DNA of 64,000 nucleotides from Rheum nobile. Its lineage: Eukaryota > Streptophyta > Magnoliopsida > Caryophyllales > Polygonaceae. The DNA lies in contig WOAB01000226.1 in NCBI GenBank assembly GCA_027886185.1, forward strand, positions 186,001 to 250,000, given 5' to 3'. The notes below the pieces were generated by a model. The model was not told the origin of the DNA. It did not search any database and saw only the letters and a list, made by a program, of their open reading frames with translations. The position numbers and the translations under genes are program-made. Shown here piece after piece: positions 1 through 11,665 of the stretch. Each line of letters starts with the position of its first letter. Position 1 is the first letter of the stretch.

Positions 1-738
1 CTTTGGCTTCTCATCTGCCTTGGGTTTGACAACTTTCTTGCCTTTCACTTGGTTTTGTTGTTTCTGCTTCCCATTAGACCCCTTCTTGAACCATTTCCCT
101 TTATTGATCATAAGAACTTCTTTCTTATTGTCAACATGGATGTTTTGCTCAGCTGTTTTGAGCATGCCATGGAGTTCATTCAGAGTCTTGCCAATTCCAT
201 GCATATGGTAGTTCATCCTAAATTGGGTGAATCCATCATGCAAGGAGTGCAGTATGATGTCAGTAGCCAACTCTTGGTTGTATAGGGAACCCAGTGCTGT
301 CATTTGGTCAAAGAGACCAATCATGTCAAATACATGTGTACTTACTGGTTTTCCCTTCTCAAGTTTGCACTCTAATATGGCCTTATGTGTCTCATATCTC
401 TCAATCCTGGCCTATTCCTGAAACGGCACTTTCAGGTTGCCAATTATTGTATGAGCATCCTGACGTTCAAACCTCTTTTGAAGGCCAGGTTCCATAGCAG
501 CGAGCATAAGACAAGTGACATACACCGAGTTAGCTCTTATCTCCTTTTCTTTCGCCTTCTCCACAGCAGTAGAGGCGTCAGTCAAGGTAGGGATAGGGGT
601 ATCTAGAACGTCCTCACGTCCTTCGGACCTGAGAACAATTCTCAAGTTCCGTTCCCAATCAAGGAAATTTGTTCCATTGAGTTTGTTCTTCCCAACAATT
701 GAGCGCATGGTGAATTTCAAGTTATCATTTCTAGACAT
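1..738 (-). pseudogene. Ty1/copia gag, 5' part, broken, runs off the window edge
   Basis: Read on the minus strand from an ATG near 738, this is the N-terminal capsid (gag) region of a plant copia polyprotein of the UBN2/DUF4219 type; it would form the virus-like particle. Visible family signs are the N-terminal segment with NGTNFLDWERNLRIVLR and, further on, a segment with LHDGFTQFRMNYHM typical of the UBN2 region. An in-frame TAG at 412-414 interrupts the frame where a Gln codon is expected, and the same frame is open again from there to the window edge, ending in a Lys-rich stretch. The 5' LTR at 2692-3421 and the primer site at 2679-2690 show the same orientation. Protease, integrase and RT, if present, lie outside the window. 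The family call is firm; the lineage is not assigned. Confidence 0.82.
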
Positions 739-2678
739 GATATCTACAAAGGAAGTAACATGCAGATAAGTTTATGCTTGACATGCAAAAGCTCAAAATT
801 AAACATGCTTTAAAATTTAAGCAGATGCACATTTTATTCAAATTAAGTTTGTCCATAGTGAATAAAATGATTCCAAGACCCTATCTCAGATAAGACCTAA
901 GCATACTTTGGCACTTTCCTAAGTCTCATGTGATCAAGATAAGTAACATTTACTAATTATAACTCCTTATAATTCTTGGTTGATGGCCCACATCCTATGT
1001 TAGACTCATCTCTATGCCTCAAGATCCAAAACTTTACCTTTTGGTCTCTTGTTGAGTATAATCATATCAAGATTTATGAATCCCTTATATAGATCCACCC
1101 TCACTATCCCAAGGTCAAAGAAGGACACTCCGCTTTGGCGAAACATATCCAACCAATTCCTAGGGTCTCATGGGTTATGACATGGAAAGACAATACCTCA
1201 ATATTCTTTTAGGGACTTAAGCATGCAATGGTTATCTATTTACTAGTGAACAAAGTAGCATAAACAAACAATCATGCAATGCTTAAAATAATAAAGCATT
1301 CAAAATGCAATAATTAAATGTGATCCTAGTATAGCCCCTAAAAACCAAAATTAAAGATCTAATCTTCAAGGGTCTTGTACTTCATGGATCTCCATCCTTG
1401 GTACCCTTCATGGATCTTCATCCTTGGTCTTCTTAGGATCTTCTCTTCTTGTATTACATAATTTTCTAAATAATCTAATTATTGAAAATTAAATTACAAA
1501 AATACATAACGATACGCAGATCGTGTACAAGAAAATATAACGATACGCATATCGTATTTTCTATCCTAAAATGGGCCATACTAGTCACCTCATGCAAGCA
1601 ATAATATCATAATATTTAAAACACATGCATGCAATAATAATATCAAATATCATCAACAATATTAATCTAATTAATAACAATAAGCAATTTAAATAAAACA
1701 TTATTAAATTAAATAAATCATCTCATGAGATAAATAATTCAATATCAAATTCTTAATTCAAATTAAAATCAATATGTACAATTAATCATAATTAATCATT
1801 AAAATGCATTATTGGATAAGATATGCATAAACAAGATAAGATATCAAATATCCTTATCTTAATCTAGTGAGAATTTATCCTAACAACTTTTAGGAAATTA
1901 TATTATAGATAATATCAAATATTATCCAATTGAACAAATAAGATCTTATCTTATATTTTTTAGGAAAATATCCTAAAACCCAAAATCTACCCAACCGGAC
2001 CGAGTCGCGCCCGATCCTAGCCCGGACCAACCCGCTCCCACCGAACCATGCAGCCACTGCGCAGACCTATCTGAACCCAACGAGCCACCCCTGAGCCGTG
2101 CCCACCGTGGAGTGCCCGGCCCGCGCCGAACCGTATTGGGCCCCACCCGCGAACCGAATCACTGCCCGCCTTTGTGCGTGCATAACCGGTTTCTACAGCG
2201 CGCGAGCCATGGTCTAGGTCCACCGAGTCGGACCGCTTGCCCACACGAGCCGGATCCAATCCGGTTCTGCAATGGGCTGTCCGTACGCGCCTGGGTGCGT
2301 GCCGAACCGGATCCGGTCTGGTTCGGTCCTCTATTTTCTATTTTTTTCCAGAAGTTTTTCATAAAAATCAGAATTGTGGAAAAAACAGAATTTTAGGGAT
2401 TAATTCATCTTATGAAAATCATAATCTTCATCTAATAATTTAAAACATGCCAAAAATCATATCTCTTGCATAATTAAATTACATGAATCAAGCATGGGTA
2501 GAACAATTTTACATGCATATTAGTTTATGAAGTTCACAACTTTACTAATCCAATCAATCAAAATTACAATTTTAATCATCCAAATTAACCTACATATCAA
2601 TTTATCACTTAATTTGAATCAAGACATGCATCAAAATTAACTCTTTTAATATTTTGATCCTATCAATTTATGCAAGAG
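739..2678 (-). other. Untranslated leader of the copia element
   Basis: This AT-rich, about 1.9-kb stretch separates the primer-binding site from gag and has no convincing ORF. It holds short direct repeats (a cttcatggatc-ccatccttgg motif twice at 1381-1430; an ataacgatacgca motif twice at 1507-1550). A sharply GC-rich block lies at about 1990-2335 and is built from CCGAACCGG/GGTTCGG-like pieces. ORFs in that block (2017-2396) show no protein family and reflect its lack of stops. The leader is long for a copia element, so an insertion inside it is possible. Confidence 0.55.
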
Positions 2679-2690
2679 GCTCTGATACCA
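2679..2690 (-). other. Primer-binding site (tRNA-iMet type)
   Basis: On the minus strand this reads TGGTATCAGAGC, the standard plant copia site complementary to the 3' end of initiator methionine tRNA. It starts one base after the inner end of the LTR, which fixes both the LTR end and the element's orientation. Confidence 0.85.
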
Positions 2691-2691
2691 C

Positions 2692-3421
2692 TGTTGGAAT
2701 TAGATGCGTATAAGCGGAATTTCAGAAAACTATTTTCTAGCATCTAACAAGGATCTCATGCATGAATCAATAGGGATCAAGTAGGAGTAGAGTTACATAC
2801 CGTTTGATGCGAGTCTGAAACGTTCCTGCAGGATTTCAGCGGAGATCAAAAACCCCAAGTGTGACTTCTATACTTGGTCCACAAGAGTCTGGAATCTGGA
2901 TCGCCTTAGTCTCGTCTGCTAGAACGAACGAACAAAAGGCACAAGCTTGGCTTGCACAGGGAGGGCCGGCCGTCTAGGTTAGAGGAGGAGAGGAAGTATG
3001 TGTTTTCCTTGTTCATAACAATTAATTATAAGATCGTATCTTATCTTTGATAATAGATATAATATATTTATATTGTATCTATATATCTTCTAATAAGATA
3101 TCTCCTTATCTAGTAATTATTAATGGTAACTCTTATCCATCAATAATAAAAGACAATCTCCCAATTAAAGCCAATGGGCCGAAATCTCCATGTCCAACAT
3201 GAGCTTTCGGTTCGGTTTGATCTAATCCGATAACTCTATGTGTGTGACCTCATAGGACCCGATTATTATAACCTTGGACCTAACCCGATTAAGTCCATTA
3301 ATCGTAGTTGACTTCTAGCAAAGCACTACGATCCCTAAAATACTTGGATTGTAAATCTCCATTAACAGTCTTATTCAATATTCGATAATTGTACATTTGA
3401 TTAAATGACACAATTCCTTCA
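2692..3421 (-). repeat. 5' LTR of the left-edge copia element
   Basis: On the plus strand the segment runs TGTTGGAATT...AATTCCTTCA, so its ends form an imperfect inverted repeat with TG...CA termini. The inner end abuts the primer site. Length is about 730 bp. The partner LTR lies outside the window, so the outer end (3421) rests only on the terminal motif, and no target duplication can be checked. Confidence 0.65.
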
Positions 3422-3792
3422 GCCTAGTGGTTGTAAATTATGATTGCCTTTGACTGTTGCTTATGTTCTTCAATAATAGGATTGTGGCTATTTTCATTGT
3501 TTTATACGTTTTATGTGAAAAAAGAGTAATCGATAATTACAATCACATATAAGGAGAGAGAAGTAATTTATGGGGTTTCATTCTGAATTTTACAAGGGGA
3601 AAAAACATAATTTGTGGGCTTCATTTTAACTTCAAAAGCAATTATTTACTAATCATTAATTGAACCAAAATATTCCAAAAATCTTATCACTTCTGAACCG
3701 TTTACCACTTTTTAAAATATTTGATGATTTGGAAAAAAGTCAACAAAAAACTAATAAAATTTAAAACACTAAGAACGCTCATATAATTAAAA
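3422..3792. other. Intergenic spacer, no gene seen
   Basis: AT-rich spacer between the copia LTR and the Helitron 3' end. No ORF of note, RNA gene or repeat was recognised. Confidence 0.5.
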
Positions 3793-3819
3793 TTAGTCCA
3801 TAACCCGTGCCATGCACGG
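3793..3819 (-). other. Helitron 3' terminal hairpin and CTRR end
   Basis: CCGTGC (3805-3810) pairs with GCACGG (3814-3819) across a CAT loop. On the minus strand the hairpin is followed after 8 nt by CTAA at 3796-3793 and then T, the expected arrangement for a Helitron 3' end. Confidence 0.6.
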
Positions 3820-5290
3820 ATATTTCTATTAAATTATTGTTTTAATATAGCTTTAATCTAATTTTTACGTATATATCTAATAAAATTATACTATATTAAT
3901 ATAAACCATAAAAACATTATATATTTTATTAAAAAATATTAATCATATACTCATAATATTAGTAAAAATGAAAAAAAATTGAATAATATTGTTCATATGT
4001 ATCATAATAAACTTGTAGAAACTAAAAGAGAAATGATATGTTGAAGTGATAATTATCACATTAGCATATAATATTAGAAGATATATAATTAAACATACAA
4101 AAAAAGTAAAATATTTAGTGAAAAATATGGTTAAGATTTTTTGGGTAAGAATGATCTTTTTGATTAAAAATCGTGTTTTATCAATTCAATATAAACAAAT
4201 ATAAAATTTTATATAATAATTAATAATTAAACTTTAAATAAATGTAAATAATTTTAAAAATTATCAAATTCATCAATTTATTTCAATGTACATTTATATT
4301 AGTTTTGAGTGATCTTTGTTGAGCAATGAGCTTCTGAATGTTAACGTTGGTTAAATTTGCTCATTGCTTAAAAAGAATTGTTGTTCAAGGAAATGTAAGC
4401 AAATTAAGAACACGAACAAAACAATTGATATCATGAACAATAAACACATTTCTCACATCAAGTAAATAATTAAATATATAACTTTTGTTTGATGTCTATA
4501 ATAAAAATAATACCCGAAACGCTATAAAATCTTATTAAGATTAATTTGTTGAAAATTTGCTAAAAGAAGTGACTAACGTATAAAGAATGAAGAAAAAACT
4601 ACAATTTTACATGTCAAAAAAGCTTATTATGATTAAGATGAGTTGAGAAATAAATAATTTGATTGTGTTATGAAAAGGAAGTACAATATTAATCATAAGT
4701 TGTATATAGTTAAATTTGTGAGTGTATTTATATATACGGGATTTTGGATGCTTGGTTTCCGACCCAACTCATTTGATTCACTTTCTCTTTCATCGTATGG
4801 AATTGATGAGATCGTGAAAACAAAATTACATAATTAATTATAAATAGAAAAAAAAGTATTTGATGTGTTACATTATCAATATAAGTTATTTTACAGTTAG
4901 CTTGGTTTAAATTTAATTGAACGTACAAAATTTAATTTCCATAAGATTAGTTGAAGCTCGGCATATGACTTGATAAAGATCGTGAAATTTTAGTCGTATA
5001 AAAAAAGCTAATTAAAGTATTAATGTAATAATAATTAATAATGAGATCTCAACTAATCAAATCAAATCAAAACATTTTGCTTAATTAAATAAATAATATT
5101 AGAATGTAAGTAAAAAGTCAATTTGTTATGATTTGTTGGCACACATTTTGGTAAGATTTATTTATTAAAAAATTTCTATGTGATTTGATATAATAACGAA
5201 TTAAAAAAAATTATACTCTTGCACATAAATAAAGTGGGCCCAAAAGCGTTATGGTGACTCGAAAGAGGATGAATTGAATATGTATATAGA
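3793..5290 (-). mobile_element. Innermost complete Helitron unit
   Basis: The 5' terminus at 5290 (TCTATATACATATTC on the minus strand, A in front) and the hairpin-CTAA 3' terminus at 3793 bound a 1,498-bp unit of ordinary size for a non-autonomous Helitron. It is the only unit in the composite with its own 3' end. Confidence 0.5.
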
Positions 5291-7323
5291 TTATATTGAT
5301 TTTGATGAGCCTCCTCATAGATTTCAAAGTATACTAATATCCTTTTAGGGATTTTTTCTTCTTAGTTCTTTAGTATTTACTTGAATTTTTTACCCTCTTT
5401 TTATAACTTTAAAAAAAAATCATAACTTTTTGAATTTAAATTAACATAGTTTTTTATCAACAATATTAATCTGAGAGATGTGATATAGTTGTAAATGTTG
5501 CTACAAATATTAAGATCTTTTTAACAAATATATGCAATTTCTAAATTTGATTTCAAATATCTCCATCAATTATTGCTAATTAAGATCTTTGCTAACAAAT
5601 ATTGATATATTAAATATATGTAAAATGATTGCCTCAATATATACCTGTTTTTATTTGCTTACAAATATGAAATATAAAAAATATATGATAGTTTACGATG
5701 TAATAAAAGATTAAGGTGATATCTATTGCTTTAGTTTTTGTAAAAGTTGGATGATGTGACAATTCTAGAGTCCGACGTGTAGACAAATTTAATGTGAGGC
5801 CGAAAGTTAAAATTACAAAATTTTCAATTGAAAGTGTATAGAAAACAATTTAGAGAAATTTTCAAATTACAAAATTTTAGTATTTTTTATTTCTAAATGC
5901 TAGTATCATAAAATTTGAAATGAGATATGAACTAATATATAGGAGTATAAGTTTTATTATCAAAACAACTTTTAAAATACATAGATGAAGTACATTGTAA
6001 GAAAATACAAAATAAATTTAATATGATTTTACTGTCTAATTCTTTTCTTAACTACCTCAATTTATATTCTATTTTATGACTAAAAATATAGATTGTTATT
6101 GTAAATATGTTTTTAACTTTGCATTAAAAAACTTAATGAATTTATTAATTTGTTTATATTATTCCATAAATTGGGCTTAGTTTCAAAATAATATTAAAGT
6201 TGTTTCACTTCCTTATCTTATATCTTTAAAATTGGCTTATTGGTGTATTACGTTTGCTTCAAAATAAAATAATTATGTTTTTATTATGTTTTTGAATAGT
6301 ATTTTACTTCATGTCTATTATAACTCATATTTTCTTATTAATTCAAAATATATATTTATGATTATAAATATTAGTTAATTCAATCCACGAAATAATATTA
6401 TTTATTTTTATATTTTAAGTTGAGTTGAACTATGAAGATATTAAATTAATTTCAAAATTTGATAGATAAGTTAACAATTAAAAATTAATTGAGATATCTT
6501 AAATTTATTTGTGTTTGATAACAACTCCATAGATTTGTTAGCACAAGAATTCTAGAGAAGTAAAATTATAAGTTGATGTTAGGGAGATCTCGTAGGATTT
6601 GATGAGGTTAGTAAATTAAGATTTTGAAACTTATTAGTTTAAACTAACACATCGACATTTATGAAGGATTTTGTATTAGTAATGATAAACTATAAGTAAA
6701 AAGTAAAGTTTGTTCAGAGTATCAAAATAATTCATATTAATAGCTTACAGTTAAGAAATAACATTATCATAATTAATTATTAAAATGATCTTAAGTGTCA
6801 CCGTTTTTGTAAAAAAAAACGTCTATTTTTTTATATTGACTATGAATACTATGTATGACCCTGATATCAAGTTAAAATAATTATATATTATAAACTTCAT
6901 GATAGAAAATGATTGTGAAATTTAGGATACTAACAAATATAAGGCTTAGATTAGTTCACATGTGTTTTTAAAAGAAATAAGCTAATTTATTTTAAAGAAT
7001 AAAGTCAATTTGATGAGATTTGGTTAGGATTTTATAGAATTTTAGAGTTTAAATTTGATTAATTTAAAAAATAAAATAAAATTATTAAAGAGGATAATAA
7101 TAAATGGAAAAATAAAAAAATCAAACCTCAACAGCTTAAGCCTGAAAACGCTCTAGTAACTCAAAAAGAGTAAGGTTTAATATATAGTTATAGATACTAT
7201 GGTTCTTGAGCTGCAACATATTAATGAAAGAATTTACATACATTCTTTCACTAAACACAAAAGATATTATTGATTAGTCGAAAACAAACCTAATAAATAA
7301 ATTTAAAAAAAAAGACAAAATTA

Positions 7324-9153
7324 GATAACTAATCTTGTATATTTTCAAATTTGACTTTTTTAGCAATTTCATGTAACCCATAAAACGTTTTTAGATAATT
7401 TTCATATGCTCTTATTTGAAAATATATTAATTATCATATGATCATGAACAATCATTGAATGATGAAATTATACTTTAAAAATCTATGATTTTGGCTCAAT
7501 CTTAATATTAGAGATTTGTTACAAATATTATTTATCACTTTGACAAAAATAGTATATGATTATTTGGTTCGATTTGTTAGCGTTTTAATATATATTAGAG
7601 TGTGATTTTAAAACATGATCAAACTTAATATTTTGTTACTCTCATAACTAAAAATTCATCTTTTTAAAAAAATAAATCAAATCAAATATTGAAGAACTAA
7701 AATTTTAATTATTTTTTTTATAAAGAACATAATAATTTATATTAAAAGAGTGGTGTTTTAACTGATTTGTAGCAATATTATTTTTTTAACAAATTAGATA
7801 ATTAAAATATGAAATATTTGTACATGATTATAATATATATATATATATATATTTGTTATAATATATTTTTTGATAAAAATGATAAATTTATAAGTTTGAA
7901 CTATAAATTTAAATAAGTCTTAACAATAATTTTGAAAATAAAGTTTGGGAAAGTGTTAACAATAATTTTGAAGACAAAATTTGGGGGAAAAAACGTTCTA
8001 GTATGCAACATTTGCATCAAAATCAAAAAATTTTTATATGCTAATTAATAATTATCGTTTAAATTGGAAATTTTGTTTTGTTGAGATTTGTTTTGCTAAG
8101 ATTTGATATGGTTGTTTTAATATTAATATAAATAAATTGAAATATATTGTTAATAAAAAAAGTGGATTAATAAAAAATTGACACATAGGATTTGTGGGGC
8201 CGGAATCAATATGATGGCTCTAAATTTCTTTACTTTAATATATATAGATAACTAATCTTGTATATTTTCAATTTTGACTTTTTTAACAATTTCATGTAAC
8301 CCATAAAACTTTTCTAGATAATTTTCATATGCTCATACTTGAAAATATATTAATTATCATATGATCATGAACAATCATTGAATGATGAAATTATAATTTA
8401 AATCTATGATTTTGGATCAATATTAATATTAGAGATTTGTTACAAATATTATTGATTAGTTCCACAAAACTAGTATATGATTATTTGGTTCGATTTGTTA
8501 GCGTTTTAATATATATTAGTGTGTGATTTTAAAACATGATCAAACTTAATATTTTGTTACTCTCATAACTATAAATTCATCTTTTTTTTTAAAATAAATC
8601 AAATCAAATATTGAAGAACTAAAATTTTAATTAATTTCTTTTTATAAAGAACATAATAATTTATATTAAAAGAGTGGGTTTTTAACTAATTTGTAGCAAT
8701 ATTAATTTTTTAACAAATTAGATATTTAAAATATAAAATATGTTTACATGATTATAAATATATATTTGTTATAATATATTTTTTTTAATAAAAATGATAA
8801 ATTTATAAGTTCGAACTATAAAGTTAAATAAGTCTTAACAATAATTTTGAAAACAAAATTTGGAAAAGTGTTAACAGTAATTTTGAAGACAAAATTTGGG
8901 GAAAAAAACGTTCTAGTATGCAACATTTGCATCAAAATCAAAATATTTTTATATGCTAATTAATAATTATCGTTTAAATTGGAAATTTTGTTTTGTTGAG
9001 ATTTGTTTTGTTAAGATTTGATATGGTTGTTTTAATATTAAAATAAATAAATTTAATAAAAAAAGTGAATTAACCACAAATTGATACCTAGGATTTGTGG
9101 GTCCGAAATCAATATGACGGCTCTAAATTCCTTTGCTTTAATATATATAAATA
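7324..9153. repeat. Tandem duplication of a ~915-bp Helitron segment
   Basis: The sequence starting gataactaatcttg at 7324 recurs at 8247, and both copies run in parallel to a TTTAATATATATA end (near 8246 and 9150). Unit lengths are about 923 and 907 bp with mostly small indels and substitutions. The downstream boundary of each copy coincides with a Helitron 5' terminus. Confidence 0.8.
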
Positions 9154-9159
9154 GATTAC

Positions 9160-9652
9160 GAATTTTTTGTATGGTATATCTGAATTATTGTAAAATTCGT
9201 GAAATACCCACACGTTTGGACATTTTCGTGTGATACCCTTCATATTTCGGAAATTTTCTCCTCATGCCCAGCCGTTAGACATTTGTTAAGGAAACGTTAA
9301 CCCCTCTTTTTTTTTACAAAAAAAATAGGTTTTAGAGAGGAAGGGAGAGAAGTACGCGTACAGAATCACCAGGGAGAAACTCGAGCTAGGAGAGTCTCGC
9401 CGAGACTACTTATTCTTTGAATTGGCAACCTCGAGTTTCTCCCTGGTGATTCTGTACGCATACTTCTCTCCCTTCCTCTCTAAAAGCTATTTTTTTAAAA
9501 AGAAAAGAAGGGTTAACGTTTCTTTAACAGATATCTAATAGCTGGGCACGAGGAGAAAATTTTCGAAACATGAAGGGTACCACACGAAAGTGTCCAAATG
9601 TGTGGGTACTTCACAAAATTTGCAATAACTCAGGGATACCACACGAAAAATC
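9160..9652. mobile_element. Foldback MITE with long terminal inverted repeats
   Basis: The left arm (about 9160-9385) and right arm (about 9430-9652) are near-complementary along their length, for example the cctcgagtttctccctggtg segment on the right and its complement on the left. Only about 45 bp lies between them. The transcript would fold into one very long hairpin. There is no coding capacity. Such long-TIR elements are usually MULE- or foldback-like; the superfamily is not assigned because no clear target duplication was seen. Confidence 0.75.
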
Positions 9653-9715
9653 CATTAAAACTATAATTATAAGACTAAAATTAATGATTTACTCCATATA
9701 TTATGAACAAATTTT

Positions 9716-9902
9716 TGTCATGTACTAGTTATCAGGTGGGCCTTGGGCCATGTGGGGGAGTGAGGTGTAACAACCTATTAAGGGATGTGTAATACGTTGT
9801 AATAGATCACCGAATATCAATTCCACAACTTCTATCTCTCTTCCTCTCTATCTTTCCTTCCTCTTCTCTCTATATTTCTTCTTCACTTCTTGATCTATTA
9901 CA
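9716..9902 (+). repeat. 5' LTR of the gypsy element
   Basis: Starts TGTCATGTACTAG and ends CTATTACA, followed by the primer site. It matches 16005-16208 except for scattered changes and a 17-bp segment present only in the 3' LTR. That segment lies between GTGGGCC/TGGGCC repeats, so slippage or repeat-mediated deletion is likely. Confidence 0.85.
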
Positions 9903-9903
9903 G

Positions 9904-9917
9904 TGGTATCAGAGTTG
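9904..9917 (+). other. Primer-binding site (tRNA-iMet type)
   Basis: TGGTATCAGAGTT one base after the LTR end; complementary to initiator methionine tRNA apart from its last bases. Confidence 0.8.
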
Positions 9918-9931
9918 TACGAACCTCGGCA

Positions 9932-10932
9932 ATGGCGGACGACACACGCCTGAGAACGATGGAGGAATGTCTTAGGCGGAGAGAAACTCAAATTCAGGAA
10001 ATCCAAGAATTTGTGGCAATTAATAGAGAATTCATGGATTCGACTCGAGCGTTCATGGACGATACTTGAAAGCATAAGGAGGATATCCGCAAGCAACAAA
10101 TTGATAGCAAGTAGCAGGCAGATGATCGATGGAGAATGCTGGAAATTTTGACAAAGATGGTGTGAATCCTTCTTCCAAAGGATCAAGGTGGAGTGTCAAC
10201 TGAGGCAGGTCGAAGAGCGTCAATTCCGATGCCGCCTAGTGTGTTGGGGGCTCCAAATGCAGCGGATCGTCTATCAAGGGGATCAACGATCGACAAAATT
10301 CATGATTACCGAGTTCAAGGCAATCGAAGATCGGAGTTGTTGCAAGAAGGTTGCGATCGCAATTTTTCGGGAGGAGGCGAGTTCAGAACCAATGCGCAAC
10401 GATTTCCTAAGGTCGATTTTCCGACCTTTGATGGCACGAATCCCCGATCTTGGATTCGGAGATGCGAGCGATATTTTTCTATCTTTGTGATTCAAGATTC
10501 GCAGAAGATGGAATTGGCCACCATGTATGTCAGTGGAAAGGCATAAATCTGGTTGCAGGGAATGATGTTACATCATCAGTGGGTTTCTTGGGAAGAATTG
10601 AGGGAAGTCGTGCTCTTCAGATTTGGAGAGACATCAGGGACAAATGTGATTGAGGATTTCAATAAGCTCCAGCAGAAAAAAGATTTGGAGGCTTATACTG
10701 AACAATTTGAGGAACTTCGCGCGCATATGTTGATTCAGAATCCACTATTACCTGAATCATATTTCGTGGCCAACTATATTAGCGGGTTACGCAACGAGAT
10801 CAAGCCATTGGTCAAGATTGCGAAACCAACATCTTTGGTCAAGATTGCACAGCTTAGCAAGCCTGCTTGGCGATTGAACGTGACTCCAGCAACTACTCGC
10901 TTTGCTAGTTCTGATGGTAAGCAAGTTGTTTG
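9932..10932 (+). pseudogene. Gypsy gag, broken by in-frame stops
   Basis: One frame from the ATG at 9932 encodes a retrotransposon-gag-type protein (PF03732-like) with the signature around FPKVDFPTFDGTNPRSWIRR, a helical capsid region and a SYFVANYISGLR-like segment. Four stops interrupt it: TGA 10067, TAG 10112, TGA 10163 and TAA 10544, each explainable as a C-to-T change in CGA, CAG or CAA. After a further stop near 10933, a degenerate zinc knuckle is visible at about 11035-11095: CysTyrArgTyr replaces the usual C-x2-C, while the His and final Cys remain. The protein would have built the particle; it cannot be made full length. Confidence 0.85.
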
Positions 10933-11113
10933 ATCATTTTTACAGGCTTCAACAAGTAACTCCAACAGTTTAGTAAATAAACCGGGGTTGTCACCATCCA
11001 GTGGTCAGTTCGTAAAATCAAGGGAGCAATGTCGAGCTGTCGGGTTATGTTATCGCTATGGTGAAAAATATTTTGTGGGCCATCGCTGTAAATCATAGAC
11101 TTTACACAACCTC

Positions 11114-11656
11114 TTGGTGGAATTAGTTGCAGAGGATGAGGAAACTGATCTTGGGTGTTTCTTGCCAAAAGAGGATGAAAAAGGAGCTCTAGATGAGGAT
11201 GATGGGCTAGAGGTTTACGTTCACGCTCTAATTGGGAGCAACCCCTTATCAATGATCAAGATTTGCGGATCTGTAGCTGGGAAGGAAATCTTGATCTTGA
11301 TTGACAGTGGTACGACACACACTTTTGTTGTACCAAGAGTCATCAAGGATGCTGGATTAATGACTCAACATGCTTCAATCATGGAAGTCACGGTGGCTAA
11401 TGGGCACAAATTATATAACCACCCAATTTGCAAGCAGTTTCTGTGTGAGATGCAGGGTAATAAATTCAGTTTCGATCCCAGGATTCTCAAATTAGGAGGT
11501 TGCGACCTTGTCTTGGGTGGTGATTGGTTACGTGAGTTTAGCCTTGTTCTTTTCGATTTTAAGGATGGCAGAAGAGTGGAAGTAAGCGGAGTCAAAGAGG
11601 AGGGCAGTCTCAAGTTTATGTTAGGGTTGAAGCTGCATAAACTTTTGAAGAAGTGA
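11114..11656 (+). pseudogene. Gypsy aspartic protease domain
   Basis: A retropepsin-like domain that would cleave the polyprotein. The catalytic motif IDSGTTHTF is intact at about residue 60-70 of this segment, followed by the expected hydrophobic strands and a CDLVLGGDWL motif typical of gypsy proteases. The frame is the same as gag and RT, but a TGA at 11654-11656 separates it from RT. The domain itself looks undamaged. Confidence 0.82.
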
Positions 11657-11665
11657 GTTCATCTA

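Larger units (their letters stand above)
3793..9155 (-). mobile_element. Helitron-like composite (non-autonomous)
   Basis: On the minus strand the element starts TCTATTTATATATATTAAAG (from 9155), preceded by A. It ends in a short hairpin followed by CTAA (3796-3793) and a host T, fitting the Helitron rule of TC at the 5' end, hairpin plus CTRR at the 3' end, and insertion between A and T. Three further 5'-like termini lie inside, with outer base at 8248, 7194 and 5290; each starts TCTATA and has a host-like A in front. Sequence behind the 5' ends is related: all carry a segment resembling GAGYCRYCATA followed by a GGnCCCAC-like motif. No RepHel coding sequence is seen, so the element is non-autonomous. 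The AT-rich body was not matched to a named family. Confidence 0.6.

Noticed and set aside
9160..9652. MIRNA precursor
   Set aside because: Arms are about 220 bp and near-identical throughout, as in a foldback MITE; a single miRNA duplex cannot be singled out.
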